From positions 1 through 64,000 of the forward strand of contig NZ_QGGL01000019.1 in the NCBI RefSeq assembly GCF_003148565.1: 64,000 bases of DNA, given 5' to 3'. Source of the stretch: Tumebacillus permanentifrigoris. Lineage in GTDB: Bacteria > Bacillota > Bacilli > Tumebacillales > Tumebacillaceae. Positions within the stretch are counted from its first letter, which is position 1. Every line of letters starts with the position of its first letter. The notes under the pieces are model-generated. The model searched no databases. It was not told the origin of the DNA and saw only the letters and a program-made list of their open reading frames with translations. A program made the translations under genes and the position numbers. Positions 8,706 to 17,370 of this stretch are shown here, in pieces.

Positions 8706-9683
8706 CTATTCCGCTTGTGTCCGGCGCTTGCGACCGGAGCGATCTCTGTTGATCCAACCGAACTGCACGACGCTGACGATCAGCATGAACATCCCCATCA
8801 CGATCGCCATCGCCGCCGCATCGCCCATCCTGTAGCTCCCAAACGCCGCCTCACGAATGTACATGATCAACGTCTTGGTTTCCGTGCCCGGCCCGCCCTG
8901 TGTTGCGACCATCGATTGTCCGAAAATGTTGAACGAATCGATCGTTGTCGTGACCAGCGCGAACAACATCGGCCCACGCAACCCCGGCAAGATCACGTTC
9001 AAAAAGCGCGAAACTTTGCCTGCTCCGTCCAATTTTGCCGCTTCATGCAGATCGTCCGGAATGTCGTTGAGCCCCGCGAGGAAGATGATCAAGTTCCGTC
9101 CAATCGTCCACCAGACGGTGATGATCACCAGTGCAATCCACGCCCACGGCAGATCGGCCAACCAAGCAACTCCCGTGATGCCGAGCTTCGCGAGATAGTA
9201 GTTCACGAGACCGGCATTGCTGTCGAACATCCACACCCAGATCAGCACCGCCGTGACAACAGACAGCAGGGACGGTGCATAGAACAAGGCGCGAAAGAAC
9301 CCGCTCCCCCACGTCTTGGTATCGATTGCAATCGCCAGCAACAGCGGCACGAGGATCAAGACAGGCACCGCGAAGATCACGAACTTAAACGTGTTCCAAC
9401 AGGCGTTCCAAAACTCACTGTAGTCGATGCTGTCCTTGTTGAAAAAAATGTCATAGTAGTTTTCCAATCCCACAAACTTGGCCGGACGCAGGAGGTCCCA
9501 ATCATGAAGGCTTAGATACACCCCGTATCCGGTCGGAAGGACGAGGAAGATGAGGAAAAAGAGCAAGTGCGGTGCGATGTACAGATACGGTGTGATGCTC
9601 TGCATGGTGAACGTGCGGGACTTTTTCGGACTGCGCGCGGCCGATACCTGTAGATTCGGCTCAACAGGGACGCTTGTTTTCAT
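8706..9683 (-). CDS. carbohydrate ABC transporter permease, MalF type
   Basis: A 325-residue permease with six helices after a basic N-terminal tail (about 1-30). The EAA loop reads DLHEAAKLDGAGKVSRFLNVILPGL. It lies between the binding-protein gene (70-bp gap) and the MalG-type permease gene, so the three form a complete importer minus the ATPase. Confidence 0.93.
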   Translation of the reverse strand: MKTSVPVEPNLQVSAARSPKKSRTFTMQSITPYLYIAPHLLFFLIFLVLPTGYGVYLSLHDWDLLRPAKFVGLENYYDIFFNKDSIDYSEFWNACWNTFKFVIFAVPVLILVPLLLAIAIDTKTWGSGFFRALFYAPSLLSVVTAVLIWVWMFDSNAGLVNYYLAKLGITGVAWLADLPWAWIALVIITVWWTIGRNLIIFLAGLNDIPDDLHEAAKLDGAGKVSRFLNVILPGLRGPMLFALVTTTIDSFNIFGQSMVATQGGPGTETKTLIMYIREAAFGSYRMGDAAAMAIVMGMFMLIVSVVQFGWINRDRSGRKRRTQAE

Positions 9684-9753
9684 TCGACTCTTTCACCTCA
9701 CAGTTCGCAAAAAAGGGAGGTTGCCCTCCCCTCTGCAACTACTGACGATACGC

Positions 9754-11052
9754 TTACTTCGCCGCTTTTGCCGCTTTCTCGCCTTTGTCCTTCGCTTCAT
9801 CAAGTGCCGCTTGTGGGGTCATCTGCCCGAGCAGCGCTTTGTTGATCGCCGTCTCAGCCGGAGCCCAGACATCGACATAGGTCGGAGACGCCGGTGGGAA
9901 CACGAGGTACGGAACTTGTTCAGCGATGGCACTCTGTTCCTTCAGCGCTTTGAACTCAGCACTATCACGCACGGAGTTTTTCGCCGGGATTTGACCGCCC
10001 TTCGCCCATTCGATGCTGTTCGAAGTGACATAGTTGATGAAGGTGATCGCCGCTTTGGTTTTCTCCGGGTCGTCCTTTTTCTGCTTCGGAATGACAAAGT
10101 TGTGCGAGTTCGCCCATGTCGCCGGCATGTCACCAAACTGTGGGATCGCCGCAGCTGCGAAATTCAGACCTTGTTGCTCCTTGAACCCGTTGATCATCCA
10201 GATGCCGTTGATCGTCATCGCCATCTTGCCTTGCTTGAACAGCGTGACTTCGCCGTCAGCTTGGATCTTCTCCGGGGAGATCTTGTCTTTGTAGATCAGA
10301 TCGGACAGCGTCTGCAACGCCTTGACACCTTTGTCATCGTTGTACAGCGCGGTCATGCCGTCTTTGCTGACCGACTCACCGCCGAATTGGCGCAGCGTCG
10401 AGTAGTACATCAGGTTTGCTGGCCACAGGGTCGGCATCCCGAAGCCCCACTGGTCGATCTTGCCGTCACCGTCGGTGTCCTTCGTCGTCGCCTTGGCGAT
10501 TTTTACGAAGTCTGCCATCGTGGCCGGCGGCTTGTCAAAGCCTTCCTTTTTCAGCAGGTCGACGTTGTAGTAGAGAGCGATCGGATGCACGTCGAGCGGC
10601 ACCGAATAGCGCTTGCTCTCGTAGATCCCTGCATCCCAGACTTGCGGGATGAAGTCTTCCTTTTTGAGATCGGAGTCTTTGAGCAGATCATCGAGCGGAG
10701 TGAGCACACCCTTGCTTGCCATGCGCGGGACTTGGTCCAAGTGCATCGCAGCCACATCTGGCGCGGTGCCGGAGTTGACGACGGTGCGGATCTTGTCATA
10801 GAACTGATCCCACTTCATGGTCTGAGTCTTGATCTCGATCTTGCCTTCGTATTGTTTGTTAAACCCATCCACGATCTTTTTCATGTCGTTGCCATCCGGT
10901 CCCGTGAAGCCGTTCCAGAACTCCAGCGTGACTTTCTTGCTGTCGGAGGTGCTAGATGCCTCCTTGGTGGTGGTACTGCTACATCCAGTCAAAACGAGTG
11001 AAAAGCCAAGCGCCGAAGCCATTGCAAGTTGTAGTACTTTCGCTGATTTCAT
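9754..11052 (-). CDS. extracellular sugar-binding lipoprotein of the ABC transporter
   Basis: A family-1 solute-binding protein of about 432 residues. The signal peptide ends in lipobox LTGC (about residues 21-24), followed by a Ser/Thr-rich linker and the substrate-binding fold (about 40-430). I start at MKSAKVLQL because AAAGGGG sits at a good distance; a frame start 27 nt upstream lacks a site. It is the first gene of the importer operon, directly behind a strong sigma-A promoter with a candidate ROK operator and a cre box. The ligand is probably a galactose-containing oligosaccharide, inferred from the neighbours. Confidence 0.92.
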   Translation of the reverse strand: MKSAKVLQLAMASALGFSLVLTGCSSTTTKEASSTSDSKKVTLEFWNGFTGPDGNDMKKIVDGFNKQYEGKIEIKTQTMKWDQFYDKIRTVVNSGTAPDVAAMHLDQVPRMASKGVLTPLDDLLKDSDLKKEDFIPQVWDAGIYESKRYSVPLDVHPIALYYNVDLLKKEGFDKPPATMADFVKIAKATTKDTDGDGKIDQWGFGMPTLWPANLMYYSTLRQFGGESVSKDGMTALYNDDKGVKALQTLSDLIYKDKISPEKIQADGEVTLFKQGKMAMTINGIWMINGFKEQQGLNFAAAAIPQFGDMPATWANSHNFVIPKQKKDDPEKTKAAITFINYVTSNSIEWAKGGQIPAKNSVRDSAEFKALKEQSAIAEQVPYLVFPPASPTYVDVWAPAETAINKALLGQMTPQAALDEAKDKGEKAAKAAK

Positions 11053-11078
11053 TGACAAGCCCCTTTCTCTCTGGTTCA

Positions 11079-11092
11079 TGATACCGCTTTCA
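11079..11092 (-). promoter_or_regulatory. cre box (CcpA site) in the transporter operon leader
   Basis: TGAAAGCGGTATCA matches every fixed position of the consensus TGWAANCGNTNWCA. It lies about 25-38 nt after the predicted transcription start, where CcpA would block elongation when a preferred sugar is present. Confidence 0.75.
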
Positions 11093-11094
11093 CG

Positions 11095-11107
11095 AAACTT
11101 AATTAAA
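11095..11107 (-). promoter_or_regulatory. candidate ROK-repressor operator, transporter operon copy
   Basis: The 13-mer AAACTTAATTAAA (plus-strand reading) is found unchanged upstream of galT (16691-16703), and in both places it sits about 10-26 nt after the predicted start of transcription. Here it is part of an imperfect dyad ACTTAA...CTAAGT. Confidence 0.55.
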
Positions 11108-11123
11108 ATAATTTTCTAAGTGG

Positions 11124-11153
11124 ATTATAGCATCCGCCTGTTGTATTGGTCAA
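11124..11153 (-). promoter_or_regulatory. sigma-A promoter of the binding-protein/permease operon
   Basis: TTGACC, an 18-nt spacer and a perfect TATAAT on the minus strand. Transcription should start near 11117, giving a leader of about 65 nt that holds the candidate operator and the cre box. Confidence 0.8.
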
Positions 11154-11179
11154 ACTTTTCCGTTAAATTAAATCACTTA

Positions 11180-12415
11180 TCACTCAAATGTTGTTACACC
11201 TTTTGGAGTTAGTAAATTACGAAGCAACAGCGTAAAACCACCGATGGCGGCAGCGTTGGCGCCGAGTTCGGACGTGACGATGCTGACGATGCTCACAGGC
11301 GTATGCAAAGCCCGCTTTTGCACCGTCTCCCGCAACGCGTTGAGCAAAAAATCACCGGCGCGCGAAACGCCTCCACTCAGGATGATCCGCGAGGGGTTTA
11401 ACGTATTGATCATATTGGCGATGCCGATCCCCAAGTATCGACCGGTGTCCGCAAGCACTTCCACTGCCAGTGCATCGCCTTCCAAGGCGGCAAGATAGAC
11501 GAGTTCACCAGTAATCTCCGTTTCTTGCTCACCCGCAACGTGCAGGAGCCGCGACTGTTTGCCCAGTCGAATCGCCTGCCGTGCACGCTGTGCAATCGCC
11601 GGACCTGAAGTCAAAGCTTCCAGACAGCCATAATTGCCGCAACTGCAACGCGGGCCGTTGACATCGATCGTGGTGTGTCCCATCTCCCCCGCTGTAAATG
11701 AAGCGCCATGGTAGAGGTTGTGATCGATGATGATCCCTGCCCCCACGCCGGTGCCGACGTTGACGCAGATGAAATTTGCGATGCCTTGCCCCTGTCCAAA
11801 CCAACTCTCCGCCAACGCAGTAGCGCGCACATCGTTCTCCACTTCGACGGGCAGGTTGAACACAGCTTCTAACTCATCCTTGATCGGCATGTCATGCAAG
11901 TTGAGGTTCGGTGCGAAAATCGAAAGGCCACGTACCGTATCAACCAAACCGTGCATCCCCACTCCAATCCCCAGAAACTCCTGTTGATCGCTGCAGGGGG
12001 TGTCGTCGATCACTTCGCGCACAACTTGGGTGAGAAGTTGCAAAAACTGCTCCTTGGTCGGAGTCGGAGGTACAGGCAAAACCCGTTCGTTCACGACGGT
12101 GCCGCCAAGCGTTGCGACGACTGCTCGAACTTTTTTGGCCCCGGCGTAGACACCGATCAGGTAAAAAGCGGAGGCATTGAGTTGCAACATGATCGGTTTG
12201 CGACCGCCTGTTGATTCACCCAAGGCACTCTCCAACACCAACCGATTCTCCATCAACTCTCCCACGATGTTCGTGACGGTCGGCGGGGTCAGTTTGGTCA
12301 ATTTCGCGATTTCGGCTCTGGAGATCGGGCCATGTAGGCGGATCAAATTGAGTATCGTTGATTTGTTTAAGTTCTTCATCCACTGGAAGCTACCCACTTG
12401 GATCGACTGTGACAT
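11180..12415 (-). CDS. ROK-family transcriptional repressor (NagC/XylR type)
   Basis: About 411 residues with an N-terminal winged helix-turn-helix (about 15-75: STILNLIRLHGPISRAEIAKLTKLTPPTVTNIV) and a ROK sugar-binding domain carrying the zinc motif CSCGNYGCLE. The start at MSQSIQ has GAGGAG 8 nt upstream. It is the last gene of the galT-galK-galE-M24 unit (27-bp gap) and is followed by the transporter promoter. It probably represses both units through the shared motif and is released by galactose or a galactoside; the inducer is inferred only from context. Confidence 0.88.
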   Translation of the reverse strand: MSQSIQVGSFQWMKNLNKSTILNLIRLHGPISRAEIAKLTKLTPPTVTNIVGELMENRLVLESALGESTGGRKPIMLQLNASAFYLIGVYAGAKKVRAVVATLGGTVVNERVLPVPPTPTKEQFLQLLTQVVREVIDDTPCSDQQEFLGIGVGMHGLVDTVRGLSIFAPNLNLHDMPIKDELEAVFNLPVEVENDVRATALAESWFGQGQGIANFICVNVGTGVGAGIIIDHNLYHGASFTAGEMGHTTIDVNGPRCSCGNYGCLEALTSGPAIAQRARQAIRLGKQSRLLHVAGEQETEITGELVYLAALEGDALAVEVLADTGRYLGIGIANMINTLNPSRIILSGGVSRAGDFLLNALRETVQKRALHTPVSIVSIVTSELGANAAAIGGFTLLLRNLLTPKGVTTFE

Positions 12416-12442
12416 GTGCATTTCTCCTCTGCCAACTTCCCG

Positions 12443-13543
12443 TCATCTCACCAAAATATCCGGGCGTTTGTAGGGTTGTCCCTGTCGTTCCATCATAATA
12501 TATTTCCACGCGCCCGTGTGCGTCAAAAACTCATTTCCTTCCGCTCGCACGAGCAGCGTGTCCTCCGACTTGATGCCGCGGATCGCCGGATTCCAAGCAA
12601 ACGCTTGGTTGACCTGCACGATTCCTGTACAGTCTGGCGTCGCCAAAAACTCCCGCGACGCATAGCCGGTCGGCCCGCCCTGATGCAGGTAGCGCCAGTC
12701 CTCGCCATGCCCGGCTGCACGATAGGCCTCGATCCCACGGAAAAAAATGTCGCGAATCGGAGTGCCAGGAGATGTCGCGAGGTTCATCGTCAGGTCGATC
12801 TCCGCCAACTTCAAGCGGTTCTCCTCCAACTCGCGATCCAGAGCGCCGAAGTGGACGAAACGGGTGACGTTGGCGACGAGGCCGTAGCGTTCGGCACAGA
12901 GCACCACCATCGCATACGACCGCAGAACTTTCCCAGTTGGGATCGGATGGCGGTAGTTGTAGATGCGTTCGTCGGTGGCGATCAGGATCACCTGTGGGTT
13001 GATGCCGTCCTTGATGACCTTTGCCGCGAGTCGGGCTTGGATCTCATACTCAGTCATGCCAGGTTCGATCTCCTGACAGAGCGATTCGACGGCACGAGCG
13101 GCACGCTGTGCCAACCAACGGTAGGCATCGATCTGGGGTTCACTCAACACATAGGTCAATTCGGCCAACGAGGAGCTCAGGTTGACGCCATCCCGCAACC
13201 CTTCGACCGATTCTGGCTCCACATCGGTGCCGATCGATTTTCCGGTACACAGCTTGGCGATGGAAGCTGCGTGACCTTCGTACCATTCGGACACGACCCA
13301 CTCGATCGACATCTCCGCCAGTTCCTCATCGCGGATGCGCGCTGCCTCCATCTGGGTCACGATGCAGACGACTCGATCAGGCAAAACCAGCAGGTCACAG
13401 ACGCCGTGTTCTGACGTGTTGACGATATGATTGGTACGCCCTCCGGTCAGCCATGCGAAACTGCGCCGCTTGCGAAGCAGTACGCCGTCCAGTTCCCAAG
13501 CGCCCATCAAGGTGCGGACTTGCTCCACTCGCTCCTGCATCAT
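12443..13543 (-). CDS. M24-family (Xaa-Pro peptidase/creatinase fold) protein lacking metal ligands
   Basis: About 366 residues with a creatinase-like N-terminal domain (about 1-130) and a pita-bread C-terminal domain. The segments where M24 metallopeptidases hold their two Asp, one His and two Glu ligands are recognisable but altered. The first Asp segment reads MVVLCAERYGLVANVTRF, with Asn where the second Asp of DxTR should be. The His box reads HQGGPTGY and the Glu box VNQAFAWNP. It should therefore not bind two metals as the peptidases do. The start is the ATG overlapping the galE stop by 4 nt (ATGA). Its place inside the gal operon suggests a sugar-linked role, not peptide turnover; unknown. 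Confidence 0.75.
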   Translation of the reverse strand: MMQERVEQVRTLMGAWELDGVLLRKRRSFAWLTGGRTNHIVNTSEHGVCDLLVLPDRVVCIVTQMEAARIRDEELAEMSIEWVVSEWYEGHAASIAKLCTGKSIGTDVEPESVEGLRDGVNLSSSLAELTYVLSEPQIDAYRWLAQRAARAVESLCQEIEPGMTEYEIQARLAAKVIKDGINPQVILIATDERIYNYRHPIPTGKVLRSYAMVVLCAERYGLVANVTRFVHFGALDRELEENRLKLAEIDLTMNLATSPGTPIRDIFFRGIEAYRAAGHGEDWRYLHQGGPTGYASREFLATPDCTGIVQVNQAFAWNPAIRGIKSEDTLLVRAEGNEFLTHTGAWKYIMMERQGQPYKRPDILVR

Positions 13544-14526
13544 GTCGCATACCCCCTCGGATGGTGCAGATGCCAGTTCCATGCACTCGCGATGATCGTT
13601 TCGAGGGAATCATACTGTGGCTGCCAGCCCAGTTCTTGCCCAGCGCGTTGCGACGAGGCGATCAACACGGCCGGATCGCCCGGACGTCGCGGAACCACCA
13701 TCGCCGGGATCGGATGCCCCGTGACCGCTCGGGCCTGCTCGATCACATCGCGCACCGAAAAGCCGAGTCCGTTGCCGAGGTTGTAGATTCCGCTCTGCTT
13801 GGTTTTACGCAACCGTTGCAGGGCCAGCCAGTGCGCGTTCGCCAAGTCCATCACATGCACGTAGTCCCGAACACACGTGCCGTCTACCGTCGGGTAGTCG
13901 TCACCAAAAATCGAGACCGCATCCCGCTGTTCGAGCGCCACCTGCAACACGATTGGAATCAAGTGGCTCTCCGGGGTGTGATCCTCCCCGATCTGTCCGT
14001 CCGGGTGCGCCCCTGCGGCGTTGAAGTAGCGCAGGCAGATCGAACGGATGCCATAGGCCCCTTCACACCAGCGCAACATCTTCTCAATCGCCAGCTTGGT
14101 TTCCCCGTATGGCGACGTCGGCGCGGTGGCATCCGTTTCACAGATCGGCACCTGTTCTGGCTCCCCGTAGACTGCTGCAGTCGAGGAAAAGACGATGTTG
14201 GGTACGCCGTGTCGCTTCATCGCGCTCAACAGACGTTGCGCGGTCACGACGTTGTTGTCGTAATACGCCAACGGATCGGTCACGCTCTCCCCGACCAACG
14301 AATCGGCGGCGAAGTGAATGACCGCTTCGATTGCATGCTTGTCGAAGATGCGATCCAACAATTCCTGATCGCGGATGTCGCCTTCGTAAAAAATAGGGGC
14401 GCGTACAGCTGGGCGATGCCCTTTTTGCAAATTGTCGAGCACGACGACTTCCTCGCCATGTGCCAACAGTTCAGCGACCGTGTGGCTGCCGATGTAGCCT
14501 GCCCCGCCTGTGACTAGGACTGCCAT
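13540..14526 (-). CDS. galE: UDP-glucose 4-epimerase
   Basis: A 328-residue short-chain dehydrogenase/reductase that interconverts UDP-galactose and UDP-glucose. The NAD site TGGAGYIG is at the N-terminus, the catalytic Tyr-Lys pair is in SPYGETKLAIE, and Ser is in FSSTAAVYG. It closes the Leloir pathway with galK and galT upstream. The start overlaps the end of galK by 13 nt, and the stop overlaps the next gene by 4 nt, so the operon is translationally coupled. Confidence 0.97.
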   Translation of the reverse strand: MAVLVTGGAGYIGSHTVAELLAHGEEVVVLDNLQKGHRPAVRAPIFYEGDIRDQELLDRIFDKHAIEAVIHFAADSLVGESVTDPLAYYDNNVVTAQRLLSAMKRHGVPNIVFSSTAAVYGEPEQVPICETDATAPTSPYGETKLAIEKMLRWCEGAYGIRSICLRYFNAAGAHPDGQIGEDHTPESHLIPIVLQVALEQRDAVSIFGDDYPTVDGTCVRDYVHVMDLANAHWLALQRLRKTKQSGIYNLGNGLGFSVRDVIEQARAVTGHPIPAMVVPRRPGDPAVLIASSQRAGQELGWQPQYDSLETIIASAWNWHLHHPRGYAT

Positions 14527-15689
14527 GTGGACAATTCCCCCTTCACTTCTTGCGCGCCATCGCCGATCGCACAGACGTAGAACGTCGGCGTCAGACCCGT
14601 TTGCGCGGTGTAACGGGCCGCCACCAGTTCTTGAAATTCACCAATCGCTTCCCGATGCACGAGCGAGACGGTACACCCGCCAAACCCACCACCGGTCATC
14701 CGCGTGCCGATGCATCCGTCCACAACCCGTGCCGCCTCCACCAGCGCATCCAATTCCTGACCTGTCACTTCGTACAGGTCGCGCAACGATTCATGCGACT
14801 GGATCATCAAGCGGCCAAATTCGGCCAGATCGCCACTCTCCAACGCGCGGCAGGAAGCCAAGACCCGGTCATTCTCCGAGACCACATGCTCGACGCGCCG
14901 TTGCAAGACAGGGAATTCCTGTAAAAGCGGGCGTGCCTCTCGCCAGCCCGCAGCGCTGAGTTCGCCAAGCGAGCCCACCTCTGGATGGTGCGCTTGGATT
15001 TGTGCCAGCGCGGTCTCACACTCCGTCCGACGTTCGTTGTAACTGGAATCGAGCAGTTGGCGGCGCTTGTTGGTGTGCGTGATGACCAGTTGGTAGTCGC
15101 CGAGTTCGAGCGGTGCATAGCGGTATTCCAACGTATCGCAGTTTAACAGCACCGCATGGTTCGCTCGGCCCATCCCGACTGCAAATTGATCCATGATCCC
15201 GCATTGGACACCGATGAACTCGTTCTCGACTTTTTGGCACATCAGCACGAGCTCGACCCGCGACAGGTCCACACCGCCAAGTGCCGCCAATGCCACCGCG
15301 GTCACCAGCTCAATCGACGCGGAGGATGACAGCCCCGCACCGTTCGGGATGTTGCCGTGATACAGAATTTCGGCACCGGACAGCGGAATGCCACGCTGTG
15401 CCAACTCGCGCACGACACCCTTGGGGAAATTCGCCCAGTCATCCTCCGCCCGGTACACCAGGTTCTCCGTCCCAAACATAACTTCCAGATCAAAATGGGT
15501 CGATGCTACGCGAAACACACCATCGGTGCGCGGACGCACATAGGCGTGTGTGCCAAATGACAGCGCAGCCGGGAACACGTATCCACCCGAATAGTCGGTG
15601 TGCTCCCCGATCAAATTGACCCGCCCAGGTGCGAAAAAGACGCGCAGGTCGTCGCCCGCTGCTGCTACAAACTCCTCCACCTGTTTCAA
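14514..15689 (-). CDS. galK: galactokinase
   Basis: A GHMP kinase that phosphorylates galactose at C1 with ATP. The galactokinase signature GRVNLIGEHTDYSGGYVFP is near the N-terminus, the GHMP ATP loop is in GAGLSSSASIELVTAVAL, and motif 3 reads GGGFGGCTVSL. I place the start at the TTG of LKQVEEF, which overlaps the galT stop as TTGA and has GGGGAAGGGGG just upstream; this gives 391 residues, the usual length. The longer frame would add about 32 residues from inside galT. Confidence 0.96.
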   Translation of the reverse strand: MKQVEEFVAAAGDDLRVFFAPGRVNLIGEHTDYSGGYVFPAALSFGTHAYVRPRTDGVFRVASTHFDLEVMFGTENLVYRAEDDWANFPKGVVRELAQRGIPLSGAEILYHGNIPNGAGLSSSASIELVTAVALAALGGVDLSRVELVLMCQKVENEFIGVQCGIMDQFAVGMGRANHAVLLNCDTLEYRYAPLELGDYQLVITHTNKRRQLLDSSYNERRTECETALAQIQAHHPEVGSLGELSAAGWREARPLLQEFPVLQRRVEHVVSENDRVLASCRALESGDLAEFGRLMIQSHESLRDLYEVTGQELDALVEAARVVDGCIGTRMTGGGFGGCTVSLVHREAIGEFQELVAARYTAQTGLTPTFYVCAIGDGAQEVKGELSTWQS

Positions 15690-16672
15690 AGCACATCCCC
15701 CTTCCCCAAGCTCTGCCAACGGCGGAACGCCGCACGCAACTGCTCCGCCGTGTCCTCCACCGCCAGTGGATTGCAAGCCGCCCAAGCGCCCGTCTCCGAG
15801 GAGGCGATGAACTTGATCCGATTCGCATCGCGCAACGGCGGGTAGAACTCGATGTGAAAATGATAATAGTCCTCTACGTCGGTACCATGCACCGGCCGCT
15901 GGTGCAAGACCATCATATACGGGAACAGACGGTCAAACAGCGTATCCATCGCCCCGGTCATGCCCTGAAGCATCTGTGCCAAACTGTGTTGCTCCTCCGG
16001 CGAGAATTGCGGCAGTGCGGTTTTGTGCTGCTTGCTGACGATGTACAGCCCATACGGGTAATCGGTAAAAAATGGGATGTACGCGAGGAAGTGTTCGTTC
16101 TCGTGAATCACACGCCCACCAAATGCCTGCTCCTCGCGGTTCATGTCACAGAGCAAGCAATGCCCGGTCGTGCTGTGATGGCGCTTGCAGTTGTCGAGCT
16201 CCGTCTGCAGTTTTAATGGCATGTGCGAATACGCGTAGATCTGTCCGTGCGGATGCGGCATCGTCACTCCGCACTCCTCGCCTCGGTTCTCAAAAATCAT
16301 CACGTACTGATGCTTCGGGTCCTGACTCAACGCGACGTAGCGCTCCGTCCATAGATTGATCAGCTTCCCGATATGCGCGACCGACAGTTGCGGCAACGTG
16401 GCCGTGTGGTCGGGCGAGTAGAGAATCACCTCGCACTTGCCATACGAATGCGCCGTCCGGTACAACTCCGAACCGACCGGGTCAGGCTCTGGCGGGTCGG
16501 GGCGCAACGCCGGGAAGTCGTTGTCGTAGGCGAATACGTCAAACTGTTCCGGGACTTTGCCGGAACCTGGACAGAACGGGCAAAAATCCTTGGGCATGTT
16601 CGGTCGGTTTTGTCTGTTTGATGCGACCATCGTCCAGTCGCCCAACAACGGGTTGTAACGCAGTTCCGCCAA
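15686..16672 (-). CDS. galT: galactose-1-phosphate uridylyltransferase
   Basis: A 328-residue HIT-superfamily transferase exchanging UMP between UDP-glucose and galactose 1-phosphate. The active-site HPHGQ is seen in MPHPHGQIYAYSH, and CPFCPGS near the N-terminus is the metal-site Cys pair. Start is a TTG with GAGAGGAAGG upstream. It is the first gene of the galT-galK-galE-M24-ROK unit and is divergent from hsp20. Confidence 0.96.
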   Translation of the reverse strand: MAELRYNPLLGDWTMVASNRQNRPNMPKDFCPFCPGSGKVPEQFDVFAYDNDFPALRPDPPEPDPVGSELYRTAHSYGKCEVILYSPDHTATLPQLSVAHIGKLINLWTERYVALSQDPKHQYVMIFENRGEECGVTMPHPHGQIYAYSHMPLKLQTELDNCKRHHSTTGHCLLCDMNREEQAFGGRVIHENEHFLAYIPFFTDYPYGLYIVSKQHKTALPQFSPEEQHSLAQMLQGMTGAMDTLFDRLFPYMMVLHQRPVHGTDVEDYYHFHIEFYPPLRDANRIKFIASSETGAWAACNPLAVEDTAEQLRAAFRRWQSLGKGDVL

Positions 16673-16690
16673 CTCGCACCCTTCCTCTCA

Positions 16691-16752
16691 AAACTTAATT
16701 AAATTATTTTAGTATGTATCTTCATACTAATACGATCCGACTTGTTTGGCAA
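16691..16752 (-). promoter_or_regulatory. galT promoter with overlapping palindromic operator
   Basis: TTGCCA (16747-16752), a 17-nt spacer and TAGTAT (16724-16729) form a sigma-A promoter. A perfect dyad, TTAGTATG - 6 nt - CATACTAA (16709-16730), covers the -10, and its TTAGT...ACTAA arms resemble XylR-type ROK operators. The 13-mer shared with the transporter leader follows at 16691-16703. Its -35 overlaps that of the divergent hsp20 promoter. Confidence 0.7.
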
Positions 16753-16775
16753 TTCTTTTTTCGTGCGCATATAGT
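16746..16775 (+). promoter_or_regulatory. hsp20 promoter
   Basis: TTGGCA, an 18-nt spacer and TATAGT lie 24 nt before the hsp20 start codon region. No CIRCE dyad is present, so HrcA control is not indicated. Confidence 0.65.
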
Positions 16776-16798
16776 AGGAGTGAAACGGAGGTGTCGGC

Positions 16799-17323
16799 AT
16801 GAACCCGATGGACGGATTCAAAAGCCTTGCAGGTCTCAACGACCAGCTGCGCCAGATGTTCGGCCCGCAGTTTTTCCAGAACATGATGAAACAGATGCCA
16901 CAAGACGAGTTAAAGACCTACCACAACATGGACTGGGAACAGATGTTCAACAAGCAACTGTTCGAGAACAAAGCGTTGGAGTACCCGCGCATCGATATCT
17001 ATGAAACCCAGCAAGAAGTGGTCGCGATCGTCGAGGTGCCAGGGATTGAATCGGCACAGGCCGTCAAGTTGAACATCAAGTCAGACTCGCTCACCCTCTC
17101 CGGCTCGCTGTCTGGGCGTTTCAAAACGATCAAGGAGGACCGTTTCTACCTAAACGAGCGCTTCCGAGGCACGTTTGAGCGCACCGTTACCCTCCCCGCC
17201 CGCGTGCGCCCGCAACAAGCGCGCGCGATCTACAAAAACGGCCTGCTGGAAATCCGCATCCTGAAAACAGGCGGACGCCCTCCCCAAAGCAAGGGACGCA
17301 CCGTACCGATCAGCTTTGGCTGA
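16799..17323 (+). CDS. small heat-shock protein, Hsp20/alpha-crystallin family
   Basis: A 174-residue ATP-independent holdase. A variable N-terminal arm rich in Met, Phe and Gln (about 1-60) precedes an alpha-crystallin domain (about 61-160) that starts YPRIDIYETQQEVVAIVEVPG and includes AIYKNGLLEIRI, the conserved A-x-x-x-n-G-v-L motif. GGAGGTG precedes the ATG. It is a single gene between its own promoter and terminator. Confidence 0.92.
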   Translation: MNPMDGFKSLAGLNDQLRQMFGPQFFQNMMKQMPQDELKTYHNMDWEQMFNKQLFENKALEYPRIDIYETQQEVVAIVEVPGIESAQAVKLNIKSDSLTLSGSLSGRFKTIKEDRFYLNERFRGTFERTVTLPARVRPQQARAIYKNGLLEIRILKTGGRPPQSKGRTVPISFG

Positions 17324-17329
17324 ACGCAG

Positions 17330-17370
17330 AAAAGAGGAGATTGGCCGGTGCGGCCAACCTCCTCTTTTTA
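17330..17370. terminator. bidirectional terminator between hsp20 and the 65-aa gene
   Basis: GAGGAG-TTGGCC pairs with GGCCAA-CTCCTC around a 5-nt loop, with A-tract and T-tract on opposite sides; the two genes converge on it. Confidence 0.85.

Noticed and set aside
9550-11001. A 483-codon plus-strand frame over the sugar-binding-protein gene
   Set aside because: Antisense to a gene with signal peptide and family features; composition is Arg/His/Asp-rich shadow.
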